From CANNDT01 sp945876205 (GTDB lineage Bacteria > Acidobacteriota > Vicinamibacteria > Vicinamibacterales > UBA2999): a stretch of 36,926 nucleotides of DNA. The translations under genes were made by a program, and so were the position numbers. Shown piece after piece: positions 1-6,874 of this stretch; positions within the stretch are counted from its first letter, which is position 1; every line of letters starts with the position of its first letter. The stretch is taken from positions 1 to 36,926 of the forward strand of contig CANNDT010000041.1 in the NCBI GenBank assembly GCA_947503365.1. Reading direction: 5' to 3'. The notes beneath the pieces were generated by a model. That model ran no database searches. It saw nothing but the letters and a program-made list of their open reading frames with translations, and was not told where the DNA came from.

Positions 1-154
1 CACTCATCGGCTGGTCGGATGAGCCCCGCGGCGTACGAACGCAAGATGACTCACGCAGCGTAACTAAACCGTCCACCGAATCGGATCAAGCACAGTCTTA
101 CTTGCAGTCACCAGCAGCGCGCAAGCTCAAGAAGGTACGGCTCCGTCTCGAGGC

Positions 155-517
155 GTGACGCCAGAGGTAGTCGTGCAACGCTTCGTTGACGCGGCCAACG
201 CGCGAAACGCCGAGGCGATGGCGGCACTGGTCGCTCCAGATGCGGTGTTCGCGCGGTTTCCGGGCGGTCAGGTCATTGCGCAGAATCGTGACGGCATCCG
301 GGAACACTATTCGCGGCAACTGCCGCCTCTACCCGCGGACTTTCGTATCACCGTCCAGCCACGCATCGTCGAAGGTCAATTGGTCATCGACCAGGAGCAC
401 GTCACGGGTATACCTGGCGAGCGGCGCCAAGCCACGTGGATGTATCTTGTGCGTGACGGCTTGATTCAGCGCGCCTGGGTTCTTGACGGGCAAGCCAGCG
501 CCTTGGGTTGGCGATGA
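155..517 (+). CDS. SnoaL/NTF2-like small protein, 5' end uncertain
   Basis: The 120-residue product looks like one SnoaL-like (NTF2 fold) domain: an N-terminal helix (VVVQRFVDAANARNAEAMAAL), a region with VAPDAVFARFPGG, and late beta strands around WMYLVRDGLIQRAWVLD. Such domains bind small hydrophobic ligands or form pseudo-enzymes; no substrate can be named. The GTG at 155 is only a formal start. The frame stays open back to 68 and reads LLAVTSSAQAQEG just upstream, which resembles the end of a signal peptide with an AQA cleavage site, so the protein was probably exported. No ATG, GTG or TTG lies between the stop at 65-67 and position 155, so the true start is missing or displaced by a frameshift. 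No partner gene is visible. The family call is fairly good; the 5' structure is not resolved. Confidence 0.6.
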   Translation: MTPEVVVQRFVDAANARNAEAMAALVAPDAVFARFPGGQVIAQNRDGIREHYSRQLPPLPADFRITVQPRIVEGQLVIDQEHVTGIPGERRQATWMYLVRDGLIQRAWVLDGQASALGWR

Positions 518-662
518 CGGCATAGGCACGGTGCGTGCGCGACGCGCGTACTCCCGGGCGCCCCCAACTCTGGAAACGCACGCCGTACTGGGCGCTGGCG
601 GCGCCGGTGCCGACGATTGACGGCATCCCAGAGGTCCTGAATGTCATCTCGTCGTAGGGGCT

Positions 663-743
663 GCATAACAAGCGGCTGCACTTGACGGCGGCCGCGGTAG
701 GATTCGGACGGATCGAGAACTTCGCATGCGGCCGCCGCAAGTG
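663..743 (+). other. attC-like half site with imperfect hairpin
   Basis: GCATAAC at 663-669 resembles the R'' core of integron attC sites. It is followed by a stem: CACTTG, one extra A (685), then CGGCGGCCGC (686-695), pairing with GCGGCCGCCG (728-737) and CAAGTG (738-743). The single unpaired base inside a long stem is what attC sites use for strand recognition. The expected distal R' box (GTTRRRY type) is not found after 743, so at best this is a truncated or decayed site. No integrase is in the window. NTF2-like genes are common integron cassettes, which fits the gene just upstream. Confidence 0.35.
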
Positions 744-775
744 AAATATGGTGTCCCCGCCTCAGACACAGAAGA

Positions 776-820
776 CCTGACAGTCCCTACGCCCCACACA
801 CAAAAATCCTGACAGTCCCT
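776..820. repeat. Direct repeat CCTGACAGTCCCT x2
   Basis: The 13-mer CCTGACAGTCCCT occurs at 776-788 and 808-820, a period of 32 bases. Function unknown; it lies in the gene-poor stretch before the rsmH-like gene. Confidence 0.7.
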
Positions 821-1069
821 CGAATAGTCAAAAACGCGCGGCAAGCGTCGCGAATCGCGCGAACAAATCCAAAAATACGGTCTGGGTGCGCCGTGCAACG
901 GTCGAGACGTCGAAAATGCACGCCTCAGCGCGCCGTGTACGCCCCGAATAGCCAAGATCGCCTCGTTGAGACTGCCGGCGCGCGTGAATGGTGGGAAAAC
1001 GCACCGCCACCCGCCACTGCAACTGGAATATGGCGAAAAACGAAGCCGAATGGTCCGCGTACACCGCGA

Positions 1070-2182
1070 ATGAAGAAAAAACGGACGGAATCGAACGTGG
1101 CGGCGGGAGAAACTAGGTTCGTGGCGCTGAAGAGGCCGTCAGACTCGCCGGATGGGCACACGCGGCGCCCGAGATACCCGGGGAAGAACCCGCGCGGGTT
1201 TCACGAGAAGTACAAGGAGCTCAACCCCGAGCGGTACCCGGGAGATATAGAGAAGATCCTCGCGTCCGGCAAAACGCCGGCGGGAACGCATCGGCCGATC
1301 ATGGTGGCGGAGGTGCTCGAGTGCCTTCAGCCCGCGGCCGGCGAGATCGCGGTGGATTGCACGCTCGGCGGCGGTGGACATGCGCGAGCGATCCTCGAAC
1401 GCATCCAGCCAGGCGGACGGCTGATCGGACTCGACGTCGATCCGCTCGAGTTGCCGCGCACCGAAGCCAGTCTTCGCGCCGCTGGCTTCGGTCTCGAGAC
1501 GTTTGTCACTCATCACATGAACTTCGCGGGCCTGCCGCAGGTCCTCGGCATCGAGGGACTCACGGCCGTCGACATGATCGTCGCGGATCTCGGTGTCTCG
1601 TCGATGCAGCTCGATAACCCCGTTCGCGGCTTCAGCTACAAGCAGTTCGGTCCGCTCGACATGCGGATGAATCCATCGCGAGGCGAACCCGCGTCGAAAC
1701 TGCTCGCGCGAGTGAGCGAAGAGAAGCTCGCCGAGTTGCTGACAGAGAACGCCGACGAACCGCACGCCGATCTGATCGCGCGACTCCTGAAGCAGAAGCC
1801 CGTCGAGACCACCCACGAAGTCGATCGCCTGGTCCGTAACGGACTCGCCGAGAAGTTCCCGAACCTGCCGAAGCCGGATATGAAGATGTCCGTCCGCCGC
1901 ACGCTGCAGGCGCTGCGTATCGCCGTGAACGACGAGTTCTCCGCGCTCGACGCGCTACTGCGATCGTTGCCGCAATGCCTCAACCCCGGCGGGCGAGTCG
2001 CGATCCTGACGTTTCATTCCGGCGAAGACCGGCGAGTGAAGAAGGCGTTCCAGGCCGGCTATCGAGCCGGTGTGTATTCGGAAGTGGCCGGCGAGGTCAT
2101 TCGCGCAACGATGGAAGAAACGCGCGCAAACCGCCGCGCATCGTCCGCAAAGCTACGCTGGGCCGTGCGCGGGCAGGACTGA
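1070..2182 (+). CDS. rsmH: RsmH-family 16S rRNA (cytosine-N4) methyltransferase
   Basis: RsmH methylates N4 of C1402 in 16S rRNA in the ribosomal P site using S-adenosylmethionine. The product shows the family order: HRPIMVAEVL (about residue 74), the SAM loop DCTLGGGGH (96-104), IGLDVDP (119-125), VADLGVSSMQLD, a GFSYKQFGPLDMRM block, TLQALRIAVNDE and GGRVAILTFHSGEDRRVKK. The start at 1070 is my choice (370 aa); the frame is open from 893, but MKKKRTESN is the more plausible start and no strong ribosome-binding site decides it. The protein is longer than the usual 300-320 aa because of a basic leader of about 70 residues containing RRPRYPGKNPRGFHEKYKELN. The usual HSLED motif reads HSGED. 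No mraZ, ftsL or ftsI lies next to it, so this is not the canonical dcw copy; it may be a paralog with a changed target. Confidence 0.88.
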   Translation: MKKKRTESNVAAGETRFVALKRPSDSPDGHTRRPRYPGKNPRGFHEKYKELNPERYPGDIEKILASGKTPAGTHRPIMVAEVLECLQPAAGEIAVDCTLGGGGHARAILERIQPGGRLIGLDVDPLELPRTEASLRAAGFGLETFVTHHMNFAGLPQVLGIEGLTAVDMIVADLGVSSMQLDNPVRGFSYKQFGPLDMRMNPSRGEPASKLLARVSEEKLAELLTENADEPHADLIARLLKQKPVETTHEVDRLVRNGLAEKFPNLPKPDMKMSVRRTLQALRIAVNDEFSALDALLRSLPQCLNPGGRVAILTFHSGEDRRVKKAFQAGYRAGVYSEVAGEVIRATMEETRANRRASSAKLRWAVRGQD

Positions 2183-2242
2183 TCCCAGGAAGGCTCAGGG
2201 TCGGGAGAACCGGGCGACGCCTCAAAGTGGCTTCCGAGCCTG

Positions 2243-2264
2243 AACCATGGCAACTATCATGGTT
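2243..2264. promoter_or_regulatory. Palindromic operator candidate of the Phd-PIN operon
   Basis: AACCATG (2243-2249) and CATGGTT (2258-2264) form a perfect 7-base inverted repeat with an 8-base spacer, ending 11 bases before the antitoxin ATG. Phd/YefM-family antitoxins repress their own operon by binding such palindromes. The position fits autoregulation. Confidence 0.55.
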
Positions 2265-2275
2265 GCGAGGCTTAG

Positions 2276-2569
2276 ATGTCTGAAAAGGTATCCACTCTCG
2301 ACGTTCGACGGCGAATCGGCGACATGCTGAATCGTGTCGCCCTGCGGCACGACGAATTCATCATCGAGCGGAAAGGCAAGCCGCTGGCAGCCCTGGTTCC
2401 GGTTGAACGGCTGGAACAGATGCGGCGTTTCGCGCGGCATCACGCGCTGGACGTGATGGAGCGGCAGAAGGGGGGCGTCCTGACCGACGACCAGGCGATG
2501 GAACTTGGCCTGGAGGCCCAGCGTTGGGCTCGCCAGCAACAGAAGAAGCCGCGCGTCAAGGCAAAGTAG
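2276..2569 (+). CDS. Phd/YefM-family type II antitoxin
   Basis: This 97-residue protein begins with the short N-terminal DNA-binding fold of Phd/YefM antitoxins: STLDVRRRIGDMLNRVALRHDEFIIERKGKPLAALVP (about residues 6-42), with the ERKGKPLAALVP strand-turn typical of the family. The C-terminal half (RFARHHALDVMERQK and onward) is variable, as expected for the part that wraps and neutralises the toxin. It ends in a basic tail (QQKKPRVKAK). Its stop is 3 bases before the start of the PIN-domain gene, so the two are cotranscribed and the toxin is the obvious partner. A palindrome directly upstream is a likely operator. Family call secure; toxin neutralisation inferred from family and pairing. 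Confidence 0.85.
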   Translation: MSEKVSTLDVRRRIGDMLNRVALRHDEFIIERKGKPLAALVPVERLEQMRRFARHHALDVMERQKGGVLTDDQAMELGLEAQRWARQQQKKPRVKAK

Positions 2570-2572
2570 CCG

Positions 2573-2986
2573 GTGCTCCGCGCCGTTCTCGACGCGAACG
2601 TGTACGTGAGTGCGTACGTCCGCCCGGAAGGTCCACCCGGACAGATCGTTGAGCGGTTCCTGCGAGACGCAGCGTTCGAGGTGATTCTCTCGACAGCCGT
2701 CGTCGACGAGGTGTTGCGGGCACTCGCGTATCCAAAGGTTCGCAAGAGTAACCGTACCAAGGTCGAGCCGGAGCTCTGGTTCGAGGACATCGTCATGCTG
2801 GCCGAGTTCGTCACGGACCGCCAGATCGGGGCCGTGAGCAGGGATTCCGACGACGACAAGTACATCGCGGCGGCGATCGAGGGACGTGCGTCGTTCGTGG
2901 TGAGTGGCGACCCGGATCTCCTGGCTCTCAAGGAACACGAGGGCGTACGCATGGTGAATCCCCGCGCGTTCCTGGACCTGCTGTGA
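2573..2986 (+). CDS. PIN-domain toxin (COG1569-type ribonuclease)
   Basis: This 137-residue PIN-domain protein starts with GTG at 2573, 3 bases after the antitoxin stop. PIN toxins are Mg-dependent ribonucleases that cut tRNA or other RNA when the antitoxin is degraded. The acidic residues expected for the metal site are visible: Asp7 in VLDANVYVS, Glu46 in VDEVLRAL, the Asp cluster SRDSDDDKY (about 91-95), and Asp113 in VVSGDPDLL. The order and length match the 'PIN family toxin component' group that pairs with Phd-like antitoxins rather than classic VapC. No catalytic residue looks lost. The RNA target cannot be inferred. Confidence 0.88.
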   Translation: MLRAVLDANVYVSAYVRPEGPPGQIVERFLRDAAFEVILSTAVVDEVLRALAYPKVRKSNRTKVEPELWFEDIVMLAEFVTDRQIGAVSRDSDDDKYIAAAIEGRASFVVSGDPDLLALKEHEGVRMVNPRAFLDLL

Positions 2987-3222
2987 AGGCTTCGCAGTAG
3001 AACAAGTCGCCAGGTAAGCGCTTGCGCCGTGCCGGCCATCCCCGCGCCGGTTCCCTCCTCGCTGCGCTTCGGGGGACGGGCCGATCGCGCCGCAGTTCTT
3101 TCCCGCGATTGAACGGCTCCAAAGCCGTCGCATGGCCTATACTCCTGCCACAACGCGGCGCTAAACACGGCGCCCCTTGACCGCTGACGCCCTGGCAGAG
3201 GCGGTCCGAAAGGATTCCTATC

Positions 3223-3717
3223 ATGCGTGCATGCATGTTGTTTGTTACCGGGTTGCTCGTTGGCCTCGGCCTCCACACGGTCGCGGCGCAGAGCGGCGAC
3301 CACGGGCCCAACACCAACCTCATCGCGATGAATCACGTCGCCATCTCGGTGCCGAATTGGCAAGAGACCCTGGACTATTACAAGAACACGCTCGGCTTTC
3401 CCGAGGCCTTCGTCGTGAAGAACCCGGACGGCACGCCGCGGCTGGCGTACGTGCAGATCAGCAAGAACACCTTTGTCGAAATCAGCCCCAGCATGAATGG
3501 CGCGCCGGCGTCCTACAATCACTTCGGCATCCACGTCGAGAAGATGGCGCCGGTCGTCGCGATGTTCAAGGCGCGCGGCGCCAAGGTGGTGGAGGGCAAT
3601 GTCAGTCCGACCAACGCCGTCCTCGCCAACATCACCGACCTGAACGGCCTTCGCATCGAGCTCGCCGAGCTGCCGCCGAATTCGCTCCACCGCCAGGCGA
3701 TGGATCGGTGGAAGTAA
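3223..3717 (+). CDS. Secreted VOC-superfamily (glyoxalase-fold) protein
   Basis: The 164-residue protein has a signal peptide (MRACMLFVTGLLVGLGLHTVAAQ, cleavage near AAQ, residue 23) and one vicinal-oxygen-chelate domain. The two beta-alpha-beta-beta-beta modules are visible: MNHVAISVPNWQETLDYYKNTLGFPEAF and then YNHFGIHVEKMAPVVAMFKARGAKVVEG. The candidate metal ligands are the His in MNHVAI, the Glu in TFVEIS, the His in NHFGIHV and the Glu in RIELAE. VOC proteins catalyse isomerisation, dioxygenation or resistance reactions; the substrate is unknown. AAGGA at 3208-3212 is a suitable ribosome-binding site. The tannase-family gene overlaps its 3' end by 10 bases, so the two secreted proteins are probably made together, perhaps in aromatic ester breakdown (inference). 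Confidence 0.85.
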   Translation: MRACMLFVTGLLVGLGLHTVAAQSGDHGPNTNLIAMNHVAISVPNWQETLDYYKNTLGFPEAFVVKNPDGTPRLAYVQISKNTFVEISPSMNGAPASYNHFGIHVEKMAPVVAMFKARGAKVVEGNVSPTNAVLANITDLNGLRIELAELPPNSLHRQAMDRWK

Positions 3718-5240
3718 GACTCCGCACCCTGATCGTGAGCAGCGCGGCCGCCGCGCTGCTCGCTCCGGGGATCGCCTCGGCGCAGGACGCCTGCGCCAGC
3801 GTGTCCGCCCTCGCGAAGATCGCCAACACGACCATCGTGTCGGCGAAGGCGGTGCCTGCGAATGCGCAGGAGAAGCTCCCGGCTTTCTGTGAAGTGCAGA
3901 TGACGATCAGGCCGGTCACGGGCTCGCAGATCGGCGCCATCTACCGGCTGCCCGCCAACTGGAACGGCAAGGTGCTCGGCATCGGCGGCGGCGGCTTCTC
4001 CGGCAACCTCACGCTCAACGCCGCGGCCAACGGTCTCTCGCGCGGCTACGCGGTGATCCAGAACGACATGGGCCACGCGAGCACCGGCGCGCTCGATCCC
4101 GCGTTCACGATCAAGGCGCCGGGCCAGCCCAACGTCGAAGGCATCATCGACTTCGGCCATCGCGCCACGCACGTGGCGACGCTGGTGGGGAAGTCGCTGG
4201 TGTCGAGTTACTACGGCCGCGCGCCGCAGCATGCGTATTGGCAGGGATGCTCCACCGGCGGACGCCAGGGCCTCGCCGAAATCCAGCGCTATCCGGATGA
4301 CTACGACGGGGTCATCGCCGGCGCGCCGGTCTACACGCCGCTGGTCTATTCAAACGCGATCCTCAGGGTGCAGGCGTTTCACAAGAATCCGGGTAGTAAC
4401 CTCCTCCACGCGCATGTGCCGCTGATTCAGAAGAGCGTGCTCGCCGCCTGCGACATGAAAGACGGCGTTGCCGACGGCATCCTCACCGATCCGCGCGCGT
4501 GCACCTGGGATCCGGGTGAGCTCGCCTGCAAGGCCCCCTCGACTTCGCTCGGGGCAAGCGGGCCCCCGGAGAGTTGCCTCACGCCCGCGCAGGTCGAGAC
4601 GGTGCGGCGCGTCTACAGCGGCGTGAAGACGAAGGACGGCAAGTACGCCGCGATGCCGCTCATGCGCGGCGGCGAGACCGACTGGGTCGCGCGCATGGTC
4701 GGCACGCCGCAGCAGCCGCGCGGACTCAATGCCTCGCTCGGCGCCCCCTTCATGACCTACGTCGTGAAGAGCGATCCGTCCTACGACATCATGAGCTTCG
4801 ATCCGGAACGCGACATGGCGGCGCTCAGCAGCGGCCTGGCCGCGGAGGTGCACCAGCAGAGTCCGGACATCTCGAAGTTCGTCGCCCGCGGCGGCAAGCT
4901 CCTGCTCTGGCACGGGTTCAACGACCCGGGGCCGAGCCCGCTCTCGACGATTGCCTACATGGATGCGGTGAAAGCGAAGGTGCCGGCGGCGAAAGACAGC
5001 ATGCGCCTGTTCCTCGCGCCCGGCGTGCTGCACTGCGGCGGCGGCGCCGGTCCGGACCGCTTCGATTCGCTCACCGCGATGGAGCAGTGGATCGAGAAGG
5101 GCATCCCGCCCGCCTCGATGATCGCGACCAAAGCCAACGCGCCGATCTCGCGTCCGCTGTGCCCCTATCCTCAGCTCGCCAAGTACAAGGGCACCGGCGA
5201 CACCAACGACGCCGCCAGCTTCGCGTGCTCGGCCCCCTGA
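3708..5240 (+). CDS. Tannase/feruloyl esterase family secreted esterase 1
   Basis: This family hydrolyses ester bonds of gallic, ferulic and related aromatic acids. From the GTG at 3708 (overlapping the VOC gene by 10 bases) the product is 510 aa with a signal peptide ending near ASA-QD (residue 25). An upstream extension of the frame to 3177 overlaps the VOC gene and is not used. The CS-D-HC arrangement of the family is complete: Cys181-Ser182 in GCSTGG, Asp406 in FNDPG, and His442-Cys443 in LHCGG. A calcium-loop-like DMKDGVADGIL lies at 249-259. An in-frame hairpin repeat encodes PSTSL at about 277-281, the same place as in the second tannase of this window. A GC hairpin sits on the stop codon. 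Preferred substrate unknown. Confidence 0.9.
   Translation: MEVRLRTLIVSSAAAALLAPGIASAQDACASVSALAKIANTTIVSAKAVPANAQEKLPAFCEVQMTIRPVTGSQIGAIYRLPANWNGKVLGIGGGGFSGNLTLNAAANGLSRGYAVIQNDMGHASTGALDPAFTIKAPGQPNVEGIIDFGHRATHVATLVGKSLVSSYYGRAPQHAYWQGCSTGGRQGLAEIQRYPDDYDGVIAGAPVYTPLVYSNAILRVQAFHKNPGSNLLHAHVPLIQKSVLAACDMKDGVADGILTDPRACTWDPGELACKAPSTSLGASGPPESCLTPAQVETVRRVYSGVKTKDGKYAAMPLMRGGETDWVARMVGTPQQPRGLNASLGAPFMTYVVKSDPSYDIMSFDPERDMAALSSGLAAEVHQQSPDISKFVARGGKLLLWHGFNDPGPSPLSTIAYMDAVKAKVPAAKDSMRLFLAPGVLHCGGGAGPDRFDSLTAMEQWIEKGIPPASMIATKANAPISRPLCPYPQLAKYKGTGDTNDAASFACSAP
4535..4554 (+). repeat. In-frame mini-hairpin inside tannase 1
   Basis: CCCC (4535-4538), a 12-base loop TCGACTTCGCTC (4539-4550) and GGGG (4551-4554). 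The loop is identical to that of the repeat in tannase 2 (21562-21581), where the stem is CCCT/AGGG. The repeat adds residues around PSTSL between LACK and SCLTPAQV. Confidence 0.75.
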
Positions 5241-5248
5241 CAGGGGCC
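5231..5248 (+). terminator. GC hairpin at the tannase 1 stop codon
   Basis: GGCCCC (5231-5236), loop CTGACA, GGGGCC (5243-5248). The stop codon TGA lies in the loop. No T-run follows, so it is a weak terminator at best, or an mRNA-end stabiliser. Confidence 0.35.
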
Positions 5249-5304
5249 GCGGCGCGCGTCCCAGTGACAGGCGAACGCCCAAAGACACGGCCGTGAAGGC
5301 CCGC

Positions 5305-5341
5305 GCCGCATCGAGACTGGGCACTCTGCCGCATCGAGACT
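5305..5341. repeat. Direct repeat GCCGCATCGAGACT x2
   Basis: The 14-mer occurs at 5305-5318 and 5328-5341 (period 23) in the gap between tannase 1 and the methyltransferase. No function is evident. Confidence 0.65.
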
Positions 5342-5439
5342 CGCAGTGACCTAGGCTGTCAATCGCTCGCGGCACAATCACTCGCAGGCGCGTCGTCGTA
5401 GAATGACGCCATCCCTTCGACTGTCAGCCCCGAGGTGTT

Positions 5440-6195
5440 GTGACCCCTATTCCGTTCGAGTTGTTCACGCAGGATGCCGTTGGATGGCTTCGCGATCTGC
5501 CAGCCGATTCGGTCGATCTGCTGATCACCGACCCGGCCTACGAGTCGCTGGAGAAGCATCGGGCGATCGGCACGACCACCAGGCTGAAGCACAGCAAGTC
5601 GTCGAGCAACGACTGGTTCAAGATCTTCCCGAATGCGCGATTCGCCGAGCTCTTCGAGCAGGTCCACCGCGTGCTCAAGCGCGACAGCCACTTCTATCTG
5701 CTCTGCGACGCGGAAACCATGTTCTACGCCAAGCCCGAAGCCGAGCGCGCGGGCTTCAAGTTCTGGAAGCCGCTGGTGTGGGACAAGAAGTCGATCGGCA
5801 TGGGCTACCACTACCGCGCGCGCTACGAGCTGATCCTGTTTTTCGAGAAGGGCAAGCGGCGGCTGAACGACCTCGGCATCGCCGACATCATCTCGGTGCC
5901 GCGCATTCGCGGTGGATACCCTGCGGAGAAACCACCTGAAGTCGCCGAAGTGCTGATCGGTCAGAGCTCTGAAAAGGGTGACGTCGTGGCCGATCCGTTC
6001 ATGGGATCGGGCAGCGTCGGCGTCGCCGCCGCGCGACTGGGACGCCGATTCCTCGGCAACGACCTGAATCCCGAAGCCGTCGTCATCGCCGCACAACGCC
6101 TGAGTGAGTTTGGCGTCGGACGTGTGCCCGCCGGCGTCGCGGCGAAGCAACCCGACCAGCCAGACCTGCTCGAGTCGATCGCCACGCGGACATGA
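5440..6195 (+). CDS. Beta-class site-specific DNA methyltransferase (N4-C or N6-A)
   Basis: This 251-residue enzyme transfers a methyl group from SAM to an amino group in DNA. The motif order is that of the beta class: catalytic motif IV DPAY (31-34, in LLITDPAYESLE) near the N terminus, a middle region that probably reads the target, motif X-like GYPAEKP (159-165), then SAM motif I DPFMGSGSVG (185-194) and LGNDLNPEA (205-213). DPAY replaces the commoner DPPY; the aromatic residue needed for base stacking is kept. The GTG start at 5440 follows GAGG at 5427-5430. The stop overlaps the next start as ATGA (6192-6195), so the nuclease-like gene is translationally coupled. The recognition sequence cannot be read from sequence. 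Confidence 0.9.
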   Translation: MTPIPFELFTQDAVGWLRDLPADSVDLLITDPAYESLEKHRAIGTTTRLKHSKSSSNDWFKIFPNARFAELFEQVHRVLKRDSHFYLLCDAETMFYAKPEAERAGFKFWKPLVWDKKSIGMGYHYRARYELILFFEKGKRRLNDLGIADIISVPRIRGGYPAEKPPEVAEVLIGQSSEKGDVVADPFMGSGSVGVAAARLGRRFLGNDLNPEAVVIAAQRLSEFGVGRVPAGVAAKQPDQPDLLESIATRT

Positions 6196-6641
6196 CGGGC
6201 ACTGAATATGCGAACCTGATCGCCGCCTACGTCTCGAAGCGGTTTGGCTCGCGCACGCTGAAGGTCTACCGCGAGATCAAGGTCGGCAAGACGATCATCG
6301 GCAAGAACCGCTGCATCGACATTTTCTGCGTCAGCGACGACACGCGGAAGGCGTTTGCCATCGAGTGCAAATTCCAGGACAGCCAGGGCACGGTAGACGA
6401 GAAGATCCCGTACGCGCTGGACGATCTACGCGCCCTCCCGATGGCCGGGTGCATCGCCTACGCCGGTCAGGGTTTCTCCGCCGGCGTCCTCCACATGCTC
6501 GCCGCATCCCGCCACGCGGCCTATTGCCTGCCCACGATCGGCCAGACCGAGACGAGCGCCGAAACCAAGGAGCTCGACCACGTCCTCGCCGTCCACTTCG
6601 AATGGTGGGACGTGCTGATCGAAAAGAAGAAGCCGGTCTGA
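6192..6641 (+). CDS. PD-(D/E)XK-type nuclease, candidate restriction partner
   Basis: I do not recognise a named family, but this 149-residue protein has a clear PD-(D/E)XK nuclease signature: Glu28 in YREIKVG, Asp43 in RCIDIFCV, and Glu58-x-Lys60 in FAIECKFQ, with conserved-looking TVDEKIPYALDDL (67-79) after it. That spacing (D43, E58-C-K60) is the usual metal-binding core of restriction endonucleases and related DNases. The length matches small Type II enzymes of about 150-160 aa. The start codon lies in the ATGA overlap with the methyltransferase, so the two proteins should be made in a fixed ratio. The most economical reading is a minimal Type II restriction-modification pair. It could instead be a repair or homing nuclease. 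Endonuclease activity is inferred. Confidence 0.72.
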   Translation: MTGTEYANLIAAYVSKRFGSRTLKVYREIKVGKTIIGKNRCIDIFCVSDDTRKAFAIECKFQDSQGTVDEKIPYALDDLRALPMAGCIAYAGQGFSAGVLHMLAASRHAAYCLPTIGQTETSAETKELDHVLAVHFEWWDVLIEKKKPV

Positions 6642-6663
6642 ATGGATCATCATTCCTTGTATT

Positions 6664-6830
6664 CGCGTCGCGGGCGTGCCGGACAGCCGGCCGACCTGCG
6701 TAGCCCGCCGACACCTCACGCCTGAAATCGAGCGGAGCGATTACTCGCGGCGGGAGCGGAAGGGTACGAGCGGAGGGAGATTTCCGGCGGGCGGAGCCGA
6801 GAGGCGGTTGGCCGGCACGCCCGCGACGCG
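6664..6830. repeat. Long inverted-repeat element behind the methyltransferase-nuclease pair
   Basis: CGCGTCGCGGGCGTGCCGG (6664-6682) and its exact reverse complement (6812-6830) enclose 129 bases. Nested shorter pairs lie inside: GAAATC (6724-6729) with GATTTC (6779-6784), and CCCGCCG (6704-6710) with CGGCGGG (6748-6754 or 6785-6791). The internal strand is purine-rich. No coding frame or clear target-site duplication was seen. It may be a MITE/REP-type element or a structured RNA. Confidence 0.7.
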
Positions 6831-6874
6831 GATTTCACTGCTGCTGTCCTAACGCGGACTAACATAGTGCGCTC

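Larger units (their letters stand above)
518..1069. other. Long intergenic stretch before the rsmH-like gene
   Basis: I see no convincing gene in this stretch of about 550 bases. It contains an attC-like hairpin (663-743) and a 13-base direct repeat (776-788 and 808-820). The rsmH frame is open from 893 (GTG), but the residues before 1070 look like random high-GC translation. Confidence 0.5.

Noticed and set aside
893..1069. N-terminal extension of the rsmH-like protein from GTG 893
   Set aside because: Its residues show no coding character and it overlaps the region after the attC-like site; ATG 1070 is preferred.
3040..3090. GC-rich hairpin-like stretch before the VOC gene
   Set aside because: TCCCTCCTCG...CGGGGGA can pair weakly, but the loop and matches are not better than expected for such GC-rich DNA.
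3177..3707. A longer tannase frame starting at 3177
   Set aside because: It would run through the VOC gene in another frame; the signal peptide begins at 3708.
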